Positions 13,460 to 24,836 of a stretch of DNA of 64,000 nt are shown here, one piece after another. Under the pieces are notes generated by a model. That model was not told where the DNA came from, searched no databases, and saw nothing but the letters and a program-made list of their open reading frames with translations. The position numbers and the translations under genes were made by a program. The first letter of the stretch is position 1; each line of letters starts with the position of its first letter. Source of the stretch: Rhyacophila brunnea (Eukaryota; Arthropoda; Insecta; Trichoptera; Rhyacophilidae); contig JAGYXB010000135.1 in NCBI GenBank assembly GCA_022495005.1, forward strand, positions 1,798,001 through 1,862,000, in the 5' to 3' direction.

Positions 13460-13985
13460 AATTTTATTTATTATATCTTCTTCTTCGGCCATATCCGTCC
13501 CTTAATTGGAGCATATGGACATCACGCGGCGCCTCCAAGAATCCCTGTCGCTCGCCAGTCTTCTTGCTTCGTTCCAGGTCAAACCAGTATCCTGTAGCTC
13601 CGCCGTATATACTCATTATATTCATCTTATTATATACAACCACACTAACTTGACACTCGTCCACGTGGTTAGAGTTACGCATGTTTGTCCGTGCTTTAAT
13701 TGACCCAATCAGCTCTTCTATGGTTTTCTGGGGTGAAATATTGAGAAATTGATAAATGTGTGGTGTCATACAGTTATAGAAATTGTCTCTTCTCATCTAG
13801 GTTATACCAGACCATAGTAAATCCTACACAATCTAGGATACGTCATACACAACCAGGAAATTTGGAAGATCTTGGGACACTCCCTCTTTTCAGTACAATT
13901 TCAGTCACTGGAAATCGAACCCTGAACCCAGAGCTCCCAGATGGAAGGCCAGCGCCTTCCGCACTGCACCACGACCCTTTTCCTA
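13460..13985 (-). repeat. Composite repeat: tRNA-like head and LINE-like 3' tail
   Basis: On the minus strand it begins with a tRNA-like block (about 13,978-13,905): GTCGTGGTGCAGTGCGG as A box and GGGTTCGATTTCC as B box. After about 290 bp of unrelated body it ends in a LINE terminus (13,613-13,470). That terminus reads WNEARRLASDRDSWRRR in one frame, matching the conserved end of LINE proteins with an A-x-DR-x-x-W motif, and then runs into GAAGAAGAAG. The same tail occurs on the plus strand at 38,320-38,455 attached to LINE coding text. The simplest reading is a SINE that borrowed its tail from a partner LINE. Alternatively, two fragments lie side by side by chance. Confidence 0.5.
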
Positions 13986-14404
13986 AATTTATTTTAATTA
14001 AAACAAAATATAATATTTAACTATTACTTATTGTAAATATTTTAATAATAATCAGGATCGGTTTCCTCATAACTTGCATCAGTGCTAATCAACGATTATA
14101 TTTATATTTTCCTAAAAGCTAGATAACTATTATAAACCGATTATTTTTGAACAGGGAAGTTTTTATAAAACCTTATTTATTATTATTTATGTCTTCAATA
14201 AATAACTTTATTTTTTACCATTATAAATTGCATTCATATTCTATATTTCTAAACAATAAGAATTTCAATTTGAAATTGACTAAATCGGCCCTGATCATTG
14301 TCAAATTATTTTAGTAATATAATTAGTTTTATTTTAATTAATACAATGTCTTTTCACCAAAAAAATTTACTGTAATTAAACTAACATATATTTTTTTTGT
14401 ATTA
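13986..14404. other. AT-rich noncoding stretch
   Basis: Nothing recognised. Confidence 0.5.
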
Positions 14405-14913
14405 TCTCTATATATATAAAAATCTCGTGTCACGATGTTTGTGGTCGAACTCCTCCGAAATGGCTCGACCGATTTTTATGATTTTTTTAATGTATATTTG
14501 TTAGGTATGAGAATAGGTCAACAAGTATATTTCATACCGCTAGGTGATTAGGGTATCTCTATCCAGAAAAATTTTCTTTTATTTTTTTGACATTTTTTTT
14601 TTGTATTTTTTTTATTATTTGGCATAAAAAATACCTATAACCCCAAATTTTCACCCTCCTACCCCCACCCTCCCATTTTTTAATCGCGATTTTATTATTT
14701 TTGTATGAACAAATTTAACCGTCGTTCGTATTTCAAACAGAACGAAATTATTTATGTTGTTGAATGACAGATGGCGCTACGTCCGAGAAGAATTCAAGAG
14801 AAGCATCGCGTCATTTTGACATTTCATTCGGCATATCACAACGCAGTGCATGCAAAATTTTGTACAATTTATTTTAATTTATCTATTTTTATGTGCGTGT
14901 ATTACAGTACAAA

Positions 14914-16091
14914 ATGCCAGCAAGACGCAAGGGGGGCCAATTGGGCCGTCTAACGAATAAAGCAACAAACATGCGAAATAGTAGAGCAGAAAGAACAGAT
15001 GAGCAAATCCAACAAGATAACAAAAACGTGCGTGTAAGCATGTCGCAATTGCGTGCATCTCAATCACAAGAGGCACGAGCTGAACGAAATCAACAACGAC
15101 AATTGGAACGGAGCCAAGCGCGCCGGCAACGCAGAGCAAATGACCGATAACGCCAACAAGTACATCGAACATTTACATCCGCTTCATTCCTTCGTCTCGC
15201 ATTCGAGTACGAGCCAGATATTGAATATTTCGCACATCCGAAAGTGCTGATTGGTGCTATGGACAAAGAATGTCCCCATTGTCATGCGCTCAAATTTAAA
15301 CATGAGTCAGCCGGGATGTGTTGCGCATCAGGAAAAGTGCAACTACCAGAAATTGAGATACCACTAGAACCATTGAACGGCTTGCTCATCGGCACGGTTC
15401 CAGATTCAAACCTGTTCCTGAAGTCCATTCGCACATTCAATTCATGCTTCCAAATGACTTCGTTCGGAGCAACAGAAATAGTTCACAATACTGCGGCAAA
15501 TGGTCAACAATTCCATTCTACGTTCAAAATCAAAGGCCAAGTATACCACAAAGTAGGCTCATTGCTGCCAATGCCGAACGAACCACATACATTTTTACAA
15601 ATCTACTTCATGGGCGCGACGGTGAGGACATCAATCATGTGGATGCACGTTGCGGCTACAATAGCCTCAATTCGCCTAATGCCAGGCGCATCGTCGGCGA
15701 ACTGGACGCCCTGTTGAATGAGCACAATGAATTATTGAAATTCTTCAAAGCACACATGCACGAATTGCAAAGTGACAATCACGCTATTGTCATCAATCCT
15801 GATAAAACACCAGCTGGAGAGCACGTACGTCGATTCAATGCGACTGTTGTTGACGACATTGCTGGAATCATGGTTGGCGACCGCACATCGACGCGAGAAA
15901 TCGTGATTCGAAGAAGAAACAATAATCTGGAGTTCATCGCTGACACACACCGTTCGTACGACGCTCTCCAATATCCGCTAATTTTCTGGAAGGGACAAGA
16001 CGGATATTGCATAAACATTAAACAACGAGATCCTGTCACAGGTAATTCATTCATTATGAACATCATTACTCATTTTGAATTGAGAAAATGA
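14914..16091 (+). pseudogene. Helitron Rep/helicase, N-terminal fragment
   Basis: The ATG at 14,914 begins MPARRKGG with a basic, glutamine- and arginine-rich N-terminus, typical of insect Helitron proteins. An in-frame TAA at 15,148-15,150 interrupts it. The same frame then resumes and reaches a Cys/His region (CPHCHALKF around 15,268, CCAS around 15,322). A frameshift near 15,615 moves the text to another frame, which carries DKTPAGEHVRRFNA and THRSYDALQYPLIFW, both characteristic of the segment just before the Rep domain. It ends at 16,091 with no HUH Rep motif and no helicase motif. The full family protein is well over 1,000 residues; about 390 remain here. Confidence 0.88.
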
Positions 16092-16228
16092 ATGGTTGAT
16101 GTTTTTTTGTTTTTATCGGCGGTCATCGTCTACAGCGCTCTATTCCTCTTTCTGTCATAGATCCCATCCCCACATACTTACGATACATTCGTTATTTTTT
16201 ATTTAACAATCAAAATATTCACTAGAAA

Positions 16229-16469
16229 CAGCGCTCGAAATGGAAAAATTTACGAACCGGAGCGCTCGACAGTTTTCTGAAGATTTTTACATAGTAAAGT
16301 TATCAAAGTTTATGTATTTTTTTCATAAAAATAGGTCTTAGATTTTCTATTATATGGCCTATCCAGTTCAGACGGTCAAATTATCTATTCCACGAGACGG
16401 AGCGAAAATTTTACCGATTTCACGAATAGGAACGGTGCTCCGGTGCATTCCGGTTCATTTCGAGCCCTG
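16229..16469. mobile_element. hAT-type MITE nested in the Helitron
   Basis: Left end CAGCGCTCGAAATGG; right end, read on the minus strand, CAGGGCTCGAAATGAACC. The element is 241 bp and is flanked by a perfect 8-bp duplication, ACTAGAAA, at 16,221-16,228 and 16,470-16,477. An 8-bp duplication and CAGGG-type ends are hAT hallmarks. GGAGCG/GGAGC repeats near both ends extend the inverted similarity. No coding capacity. Confidence 0.88.
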
Positions 16470-16516
16470 ACTAGAAATAATTTATATGGCAAAACAACGT
16501 TTGCCGGGTCAGCTAG

Positions 16517-18285
16517 TAATTTATAATATTTTGATCACTTCATAAAACATTTCTTTTTTTAATACATTATAAAATAGTGTGTACCGTTTGGCTTGTAGAC
16601 TTGGGTTCTAACGACGGAATTCGTATTGAAGTTTTTTTTTTAAATATAAATCAATAAGTTTGTGTTATCAACAATGATTTAGGATTAAATTCTTTAATAG
16701 TGTTTTTCTTTCCTATCCCTGCACTGGCACCACTCGACCTCTTCTAGGCTCCATACCCCGTTAGCAACTCGAAACTCAACGGCAAACTTTTCCCTCGTAG
16801 GCTGTTTAGCTTAAAACAGTTCGTAGAATTAAATGTTTTATTTATATGACGTAGAGAAGATTATAAGTCTGTGAGGCGACGTGTCTTTCGTCTCGTGAAA
16901 ACTTTTTCCTCGCTTAGTAAAAATGTAACTTTTAATTTGTTTTTTTTTCTGCCCCGCTTACGTACTTGTTTGTTCGTCATTTTTATTTTCAAACTTTCTT
17001 TTTGTTCTTTCTTCTAGTTTAAATCGTATTTAAAAAAACTGAATATATGGGTTTGTTCAAAATATCACATTACAGAATGTCTGACAACTTATTTGTTAAC
17101 ACCATGACAATTTATTGTTCTAACATAATTGCATTATTATAAGCATTATTGTAGTCACAAAATAGTATTGGCTTGTCAAGCTGTCTTTTTTTGAAAGAAC
17201 CAGATGAATCACACAATAAATGCGGAAAAACAATGAATGTCTTACAATAACAGAAAAAAAAATATTTTGGAGGTGGATTATGAGGTGGATATAAAGGTCG
17301 TTGTTAATTGGTTGTCGAGATGAGAGTTACAAGAATACACTGAATACAATAGATGATAACGTGAGATTATAATCGCGGATTGTGATGTCTCGTAATGGAC
17401 TCCATGGGTTGAGTGAGCATAGGTAGTCCTTTTTATTTTTATTAATGCAGTACATATTATATTACAATGGATATTGTCATAATTACCAAACAAAACAAAC
17501 ACTACTGATCTAGTTATGATTGAAGAAACGCTGACAATTATTTTTTGCTCTAATGTTTTGTTCTAACAATAAAACCTATATAAATTAAAGTATGTCATTC
17601 ATCTAATTCTGAGTAGTATAATTACTACATTATTATTTATTGTTCTCATTTTTTTTTACAAAAAATCACTTGTTGACGAATTTAAATATTTTCATTTCAA
17701 GAGAATCCACATTGACACGTGACATCAATTTGTTTGCTATTTACAACACGGACGTCTGGGTACAACTGCGGTTAATAATGTGAGAAGTTAGTGACAGCCG
17801 AATTTTCGAGGCGAGTGAAGAACCGGTTTATTTGGAGCAAACAAAGGTGTTCACTGCTTTTTGTATACTGTACATATTTATTCCGCACAAAAATGATTAA
17901 TCTAAAAAGAATACGTCAAACTAGATAAAATCGTAAACGACCAGTGCGGGAAAACAATAAATAGAGGACGATCAATGAGATAATTCTTTTGTTAGTTTAA
18001 CGTGATCATTTTTTGGGACCTAACCAAATAATCGATACATTCAGGAATATGACAGATCGAGTAACCTTAACACATTTAATTATCATGCTAATTGCTACAC
18101 ACCAGGCGTGTCTTTAGCAGTGACCGAGTGGTGGTAATTAACTTGTCAGCAGTGAATGTGATCAGGATTACCACTGTATTAAACATAATATAAAGCTCAT
18201 ATTTTCACGAATAAGTATTAATTAATTATAATATTACAGTTAATAAAGTATACACAATTAATGACCAGAATCTTATCAAACCCCA
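16517..18285. other. Noncoding stretch with modest GC-richer patches
   Basis: No gene recognised. Patches at 16,720-16,900 and 17,690-17,860 are less AT-rich and not obviously repetitive. The minus-strand frame at 17,278-17,502 has no motif. Confidence 0.45.
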
Positions 18286-18495
18286 TAGGTCTATACTTTT
18301 AAGCTTTAAGAATCGATGTTTCAGCTGAATCTTAGGTACACTAGAACAACCACGTTACAAACACTCAAGTTTGTAGTCTTTGGTGATCTACATTGTAATG
18401 AAATAGCGCTTCACATGTCTTGATTATGTGTTTCATATTCTACCAGAGAGTGCGACATTCCGTATACGTATGGCACAACCTCAAGGATACTGTTA
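18286..18495 (+). pseudogene. Old copy of the 61-kb LINE, C-terminal part
   Basis: Nucleotides here align with 63,478-63,690 of the LINE near the end of the window. Shared landmarks include AGAATCGATGT, AGAATCTTAGG, CGTTACAAACAC, GAGAGTGCG and TGGCACAACCTCAAGG, all in the same order. Many substitutions and small indels destroy the frame. It shows that this LINE family has been in the genome long enough to leave heavily decayed copies. Confidence 0.8.
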
Positions 18496-19239
18496 TTATA
18501 TACAACTATGTAATATATAAGTAATTAATTAATAAGTAAGTAATGACACTAATCACCATACCTATGTTTTATCTACTCATGTTTTTCTCATGAATTAAAG
18601 TGAAAATACGTGGAACTATAATATTATCATACTGATCAAAGACAGAACCTAATACAAAGCATATTATGTATAATGAAATTCAAAGTAATAAAAGTTACTC
18701 AAGGCAATTATTAAAGTGTATACAAGATACAAACTCTTACTCTTAGAATTATTTCACAGAATGTCAAAACTACTAAGACGGATGAAAATGTCTTGCATTG
18801 TATCACATCAAAAAATAAAAATTATTGAAATTAATAATCACATAAAAATTGAAATATGTGAAAATAATAAAGTGATTGAAACAGAAATTTACCAATACCT
18901 ATTTAAAATAATTATTTCACTAAAGTTATCATTTCACTTAATTATGCTAACATTGTTCTGGACTTATAGTCAAATATTAAATTTAAAAAAATGTGAGTCA
19001 CTTTTTATATGTAATCTAAACGGTTTTATATAAATACTTTATTTAAATTTTTAATATAACTAGCTGTAGAAAATATTATTCTTTTAGAATACCTTTGTAT
19101 TATATGAGTATAATACAAATAGAGGCGACTTATTTCATTCATCTCTATTTATCTGATACTAAGAAAAAAATCTTAGGAGTAGAAATTTATCTTGATTATC
19201 ATTCTTTCTTTTTTTGCCTAATAGTTGGTAATAACTCAC
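18496..19239. other. AT-rich noncoding stretch
   Basis: A 105-codon plus-strand frame (18,716-19,033) is rich in Ile, Lys and Asn, has no motif, and is probably chance in AT-rich DNA. Confidence 0.45.
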
Positions 19240-19640
19240 TATTGAAATTCGATTTAGGTTCAATATGACCGTATTATGTGATAAATTCGTTTTCAAAATG
19301 CTCTCTCGTCTAATCGAAGATGTGATCCAAAAAATAAGGCTATCAGCGAATTCGATCGCGACGTCGGACGGACAAAAACATAAAAGAGATCGTAGAACTT
19401 CTGTCAAAGGATTTTTTGAATGGAAAATATCACAGGCCAGTCTTAGGGAGTAGCTACAAATCAATTCCAGCCGCTTGAAGGGAAGCACTTTGACATTTTC
19501 CATTCAAGTGATAAACGGAGAACTGAGAAATAAGAATTCCGCCGAACAGTGTGCCGATATTGACTAAGCAGATTCGTATTTGCAGGCGTATCGAACTAAG
19601 TTTGCCAGGCACGCCTTTCCCTTGTTTTGTCGGGCAAAAT
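19240..19640. other. GC-richer unique island
   Basis: Non-repetitive, with blocks such as GAATTCGATCGCGACGTCGG. Frames of 62 and 114 codons lie on opposite strands without recognisable domains. Candidate conserved noncoding element or diverged exon. Confidence 0.25.
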
Positions 19641-19770
19641 GGGAAGAAATTTGTTCAAAAATAAAAACCATAATACTTTGAATACTAAATGAGCGTTGTG
19701 TTGGTTCCCTGAAAAAAATAATAATAAACGAATATATTGAAAGTGAATTTTGTTTCTATACGTATTTACT

Positions 19771-19845
19771 TTATCTCATATTGTCTCTTCTTATGCCACT
19801 ACAACTCAGTATGGCTCCTGGCCTCCTCCAGAATTAACGTATAAA
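19771..19845 (-). repeat. Short LINE 3'-end fragment
   Basis: On the minus strand, GGAGGAGGCCAGGAGCC, then GAGTTGTAGTGGCATAAG and AAGAG. The better copy at 22,836-22,975 reads GGAGGAGGCCAGGGC, GAGCTGTAGCGCCAT and GAAGAAGAAG. It marks the last codons, stop and tail of one LINE family. Confidence 0.6.
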
Positions 19846-20098
19846 ATTGCATTTTTTAGTAGTTTCCGTGCAACTTTCTACTCTCAGTATCTTGATGTCA
19901 GACTCAATATTATCCTTCTATCATGTACGTAATCGGCCAATACTTTTGATTTCTAATATAAGTTATAGTTTAATTTAAAATATTGTTTGGCTATTTATTA
20001 TATTACACATAAAACATAATATTCAACTATTTTAACTATTACTACACTTATAAACACGAAACAATTTAAATACTTGTCTATAGACGCGGTATAGCTAC

Positions 20099-20314
20099 AC
20101 CTGCAGTGACCGAGCGATAACGTGACAGTTTATAATCTTACGGAGTCTCGGATTTGCGAATTTATATATTGTTTCCCAATGTGTGTCTGGACCCAGAGTT
20201 GCGACCTAATAAGTGGAGCAAGTGCCTAACATCCATTTCGCGTAAAACTAAAATCTGTTAATACAACCTCCACTTTATGGAGGCCCATATGATTTTCTTA
20301 CGATCGAACATGAT
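20099..20314 (+). repeat. tRNA-derived SINE, copy 3 of 6 (decayed)
   Basis: A-box region GTGACCGAGCGA is present but the B box is damaged. The body keeps CGACCTAATAAG, TAACATCCATTTCGCGTAAA, CTGTTAATACAACCTCCACT, GGAGGCCCATATGA and CGATCGAACATGA, in the same order as the 10.4-kb copy. Confidence 0.8.
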
Positions 20315-21986
20315 AATAACATAATGTAATACCTACCTGAATTATTATATTATATTGTTGGGGTTTCACCACGTGTACTTCATCCTTCTTTCCTTGGTGT
20401 TTCGGGCTCGCTGCAGAGGCCATTCTGAAGAAATATGTTAGGATGAAGTGTAGTATAAATGTATGAACGCGAACGTTACTCTAAGAATACCATGTATATA
20501 TAATTAAAGCTCAAAAATTTAGTATTATAATAAATAACGGTGAAAGTCTCAAATATTATATACCTAATCCGTACATTGATAGCAACGTAAACTCAACTAA
20601 AAAGTTTATGTAATATTTATTTTCAAATGTCAATATAAATATTATGTTAGTATATTATGGATCGTCCCGATAATGTTTTATAATCCAAAATAGTTCGAAA
20701 ATTAAATAAAATATACCGCAATATTAATCAAAAATTTTTTTCAGACCACATTTTATTATTTTTACCATATTGTGTTCTAGCTATCAAAATACATAGATAA
20801 CTCAAAATTTGTAGAATAAACAATTTGTAGACTAAGTAAGTAATGATTCTTATATGATTTATTGTCAGTATTTATCAAAATAAGAGTAAAGATTAATATA
20901 ATCCCTTTAATAGTGTGTATATAAGAAATATAACTATGTTTATTCAATAAATCTTTCCTATTTGTGTTTAATAGATCACGAATGTAACAAGTATTAATCG
21001 CAATCTGCTATTTCTGTTAACCTGGTTGATTTCCCTCAACATATTGTTAACATTGTAGTTTCAGTTACCTTCGTATTTGAAGCTTTTAACTAGACCAAAC
21101 GCTAAATTGGAAATCCAAACGGTTCAACTGTATGAATAAATTTATCGAAGCGATTGAAAGTTTTCAATGAAAATAGTTTTTGTTTAGCATAACGTTCCCT
21201 AAAGAAGTATTTTATTATACTTATTTTTGCTACGTATTTTACAGAAATTAAAAATATTTATCTACTTTATTAAATTATGATGATCGTTATATTTTAATAA
21301 TCATAATAATTTATTCAGTGGTCCATAATACTTCAAATACATTATCATCACATTATGTGCTGTCACATTAAGCTGCCGCTTCGGGAAAAAATGTAAAGTC
21401 GTTTTTGGTATTATGCCATCTATAGTACATTTTGAACCTTAAACAAATATTGTCAGTTAGCAAAATCTACCCAAATTGCCAGAATAATAATGAGGTCACC
21501 TCACACGTATCTTGCTTCATCATGAACTGCACTAGTCAGTGAACATTTTTTCTATTTTCTGCAGGCCTACACATTTTCGACGCATGTCAAAATCTCTTCT
21601 TTGTTTTAGTGGTTTTTTGTGGATTTTCTAATAAATTATTATCAAAGGTCTGCTAGTTGCGGTTTGTTTAAAATAATATATATGGATGCAATATCTCAAG
21701 TAATTTTAACGGACGCACACATAGAAATTAATTTCAATTGTCATGAATAATATATAATAATTAAAAATACTAATACATTAGAGTTGACACTCTCCATAAT
21801 TGAATTTACAGAGATAATGATCATCAAATATATTCTACGGAATGACTTAACCATAATATATTGAATTTGTCGCCGTGCCAATAGATGACAGCACGTGACG
21901 TGATCATAATAAATAATCCCCGCATTAGATGTAATAATAAAGAATCCTTTTGGTTGATAGAACCTGACATAATATATTAAATAATA
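20315..21986. other. Mostly AT-rich noncoding stretch
   Basis: A GC-richer scrap at 20,350-20,450 could be a repeat tail but is not identifiable. A further patch lies at 21,340-21,560. The 91-codon minus-strand frame at 21,741-22,016 has no motif. Confidence 0.4.
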
Positions 21987-22443
21987 ACAAGATAAAGAGA
22001 ACTTTTTATATACCACGTTTTTAAATTTTCTGTTGAATCATATAAACTTGACAATTCTATTTATTAATAAAAACTTTTTATTGTACTTGATAGAAATACT
22101 GAATAAATATAGAATACTGAAATGTCATTTTGACATTTCATATTGATTTCCATAGTAACGCACGTATATATTAATAATTTAGTTGCTAGGACCCCCTTAG
22201 CAACCAACAATAATAACTTTTCATACAAACAGAATTAACTGAAAATGAATTCAATTCTGCTTAAAAATGGCTAAAAGTATTAAAAGAATACATTGTCGTT
22301 GTGTTCTGATATATTCTAAATGTTTCAAATGTCTAGCTAGTCGGGAAGTTAGTTAAAAATCTGCAATCGTCCAATACAAATCTTGGACAAACAAGAAAAA
22401 ATTAGTACTGGACAAAGAAGAACTATTAAAAACGTGGTAAAAT
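21987..22443 (+). repeat. ~450-bp repeat family, copy 1 of 4
   Basis: Starts ACAAGATAAAGAGAACTTTT and ends near AAAAACGTGGTAAAAT. Diagnostic internal blocks: ATCATATAAACTTGAC, TAGTTGCTAGGACCCC, CTTTTCATACAAACAG and GTCTAGCTAGTCGGGAAG. Copies 2-4 lie at 26.9, 44.3 and 45.1 kb. Just inside each end are short inverted ACAACGTTT/AAACGTTGT-type motifs, so each copy might itself be a TIR element. There is no frame. Copies 1 and 2 face each other. Confidence 0.8.
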
Positions 22444-22492
22444 AGTTTAGCTATATAGACATAATTTAATAAAATCTTCATTTACAATTAGT

Positions 22493-22566
22493 TTATGCTC
22501 GGCAACTTAATGGATAAACTCCTAACGCGACAAACAATAGTTGTGTGTTCAAATCCCACTCATTTT
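22493..22566 (+). pseudogene. tRNA-Arg-like sequence
   Basis: GGCAACTTAATGGATAAACT resembles the D-arm region of insect tRNA-Arg, and GTGTTCAAATCCCAC resembles a B box. The acceptor and anticodon stems do not pair well. It is probably a tRNA pseudogene or a SINE head. Confidence 0.35.
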
Positions 22567-22835
22567 TAGATATTATTTATATTTTTCTTCTTATAGAAAC
22601 GTTTATAAGGCTATTCTGAAGTTATGTAGATACTTAGATATAATCAGAAAATGTTTTTGACTGTAACAAATTTAGCTATGTGTCTAATGTTATCTTTATG
22701 GTAAAGAATATACGTTAACGATATATAAAAATAAATATACAATTAAATAATCGATCTATCCTGAAATGATGAAGCATTATTATACACGTGCACTTCCCCA
22801 TGGGAAATTATTTATTTATCGACAATCTACGTATT

Positions 22836-22975
22836 CTTCTTCTTCTTCGATGGCGCTACAGCTCAAGTCGAGCCCTGGCCTCCTCCACCGCTGTCCTCCA
22901 GCCGTAACGGTCCTCCGCACGTCTTTTCCAGTTCCTGATTTTTAGTATCTGGTTGGCATCTTTTGTAACATCTAC
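22836..22975 (-). pseudogene. LINE 3' end with last codons and tail
   Basis: On the minus strand the text reads NWKRRAEDRYGWR, then AVEEARARLEL and a stop. This matches the W-x-x-x-A-x-DR-x-x-WR motif at the extreme C-terminus of many insect LINE proteins. It is followed by GCGCCAT and a GAAGAAGAAGAAG tail (22,833-22,848). Everything upstream is missing, as expected for a strongly 5'-truncated insertion. A shorter relative is at 19.8 kb. Confidence 0.7.
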
Positions 22976-23049
22976 GTATTCTACATAGCTGTATCAAGCA
23001 TAAAGCGTTAATCTTACCCAGAAATAAATATATTCATGAAATTTAATAT

Positions 23050-23725
23050 TTCAATTTTTTTTAATTCAATTTATTTATTTTTAACATATTGTGGACATTA
23101 CAAATTATAAGTTTAAGACGTTCACAACATGACATTTATAAACAAAGAAATATAAAACAGTATTACATAAAAAAGAGATAGATCAGAATAGACATTATAT
23201 AGTAAGTTATTAAAAATTATAAATGTGTACATACAATAAATATAAATTAGATAGGTACAAGGAAGTACACCGGATGAGTTAAGCAGACCCTATTTTAATA
23301 ATTTATAAAACAACGTCCACCTATACTCATCCTCACGTAGGTGGAATATATCAACACCCGAAGCAATTTCGTTGAACATAGTTATCGCCCTCCCAATTGG
23401 CATTACCAGTGGCAGGTTGGTTCTGCACCTTGGGAGAATAAATAACTGATGCTCTCTATTTCTAAGATAGTTATCAGAGACACACAGGTCAACACTGCCC
23501 AGAATGGCAGAGTTCTCATTTATACCTCGTATAAGTCGAAAAAATACGTAGCTAAATAAAGATTTCTTCTAAATTGCAGACTGCACTATGTAAACATACC
23601 TAAGAGAAAGTTATTTGGATAAAGCCACTCCCCCCTCTCCACCATAAGGCCATAATTCAACTGATGCGGTGCCCAAACAATAGACCCACTCTCAAGTCTG
23701 CTTCCAACTAAAGAATTAAATATAT
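23050..23725 (-). pseudogene. Jockey-like LINE C-terminus and 3' UTR
   Basis: The minus strand, from about 23,725 downward, gives LESGSIVWAPHQ (the region just after the reverse transcriptase palm). Then come ENSAILGSVDLCVSDNYLRN and LFILPRCRTNLPLVMPIGRA, and a stop near 23,295. ILPRCRTN followed by P-x-x-R is the usual C-terminal signature of Jockey-clade elements in insects. At least one frame break or stop lies in the middle, near 23,590. The 3' UTR runs on to AATAAATAAATTGAATT and an A-rich end near 23,055. Part of this UTR is found again at 47,950-48,070. Confidence 0.75.
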
Positions 23726-24454
23726 ATTACCTATGTTTTATATTTATCTGAAATATTTATGAGTGAAATTATTTTTAATATAAAAAACAAATGATCACAG
23801 AAAAATAAAATTGTACATGAAAAATTGCTCAAATATCTAATACAATATAATATTTTGCAAATAAATAACATTATAGATTGTCCGTATGAGAAAATGATGT
23901 CGTTAATTATATAAATCGATACAAATAATACTGTTGCATGTACCTAATATTATTGAGATACATTTAGTATTGTGTACGGTTCGCCGATCTTCAACAATAT
24001 TTGCGCATAGATTATAAATAAATTGATAAGCTCAGTGGCGTGGAATTTAATTTGGCTTAATATAATTTAACCCCAAAATGTAACCCGCATGCCTTCCCTA
24101 TAACCTTACTGACTGCAACCACACTCCACTGCCAATCTCCTCACGTGTGTACCTATTTCAAGTTTTGTACAGTTCATCAAATAGAATACTATCAAAGTAA
24201 TTAGTTAAAAATTAAATGTTCATTGAACAATTGTTTTAATACGGAAATATCGTCTTTATAAATCTATAAATTCTAAGTATGTACTTATATTTACCAAGAT
24301 GTAATAAATAAGTAAATTAAATCGTCGTAAAATATCGTTCATTGATTCATTCATTATTGGCTTTACAATCTGGTATAGATCTTTTCTGTCTCCAAGATGT
24401 TTCTCAACGCCTGCTTATCCAGTTATGAAAACCCGGTATATTGGTGTATATCAA
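23726..24454. other. AT-rich noncoding stretch
   Basis: No gene recognised. A possible short hAT-like unit at 24,033-24,131 was considered and not accepted because its flanks do not match. Confidence 0.45.
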
Positions 24455-24836
24455 CCCACATGCCCAACGTAGGTTAAAATGGGGATTCTATGGTATTTTC
24501 AAAGCATTAACCTGACCATTCCTTAAACGTTGTATATAATCTATTTATATAATTTTGAAGCCTTATTATCCTTTATATTTTTTTTTAAATTTGGTGACTG
24601 CACAAAGTATTTTTATTAGATAAAATAGTATTCTTTTAAACCTCTTGATCGAATGTTTTAGAATATAGTCATATTTCAGTACATCCATGTGCAGTGATGT
24701 TAAGATTTATTAATTTTTAAACGCATTTATAAAACAATTAGTAAAATTGTTGTTAACATTATTATAGTGAAATATTTACGATAAAAAATTATATTTATAA
24801 TCTCTGTGATCCGAAATTTGACAAGTTATACTTCTT
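24455..24836 (+). repeat. ~380-bp dispersed repeat, copy 1
   Basis: Matches 59,206-59,586 in inverted orientation. Shared blocks, read in this copy: CCCAACGTAGGTTAAAATGG, TTATATAATTTTGAAGCC, AATAGTATTCTTTTAAACCT, GAATATAGTCATATTTCAGT and ATAATCTCTGTGATCC. The similarity stops abruptly at both sides, which gives defined ends. No coding capacity, class unknown. It abuts the TIR element that starts at 24,833. Confidence 0.8.

Larger units (their letters stand above)
14405..16516 (+). mobile_element. Helitron, internally deleted, with both termini
   Basis: The left end is TCTCTATATATATAAAAATC followed by CTCGTGTCACG and the CTCGACCGATTTTTATGA block, which is typical of insect Helitrons. The right end is a GGCAAAAC/GTTTGCC hairpin (16,488-16,505) followed by CCGGGTCAGCTAG. 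An A precedes the left TC and a T follows the terminal CTAG, as expected for rolling-circle insertion between A and T. Inside is the N-terminal part of the Rep/helicase frame, broken in several places. The remaining ~400 bp downstream replace what should be several kilobases of Rep and helicase. It cannot move by itself. Confidence 0.88.

Noticed and set aside
13464..13796. 110-codon minus-strand protein
   Set aside because: The LINE tail motif is in another frame of the same strand, so this frame is not the ancestral one.
15732..16066. Minus-strand open frames across the Helitron
   Set aside because: Shadows of the plus-strand Helitron frame, which has recognisable family motifs.
18716..19033. 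105-codon plus-strand frame
   Set aside because: Ile/Lys/Asn-rich composition expected by chance in AT-rich DNA; no motif.
24033..24131. Possible short hAT element, CAGTGGCGTGGA ... TCCACTG
   Set aside because: Only about 7-9 bp of inverted ends, and the flanking 8-mers (GATAAGCT and CCAATCTC) do not match.
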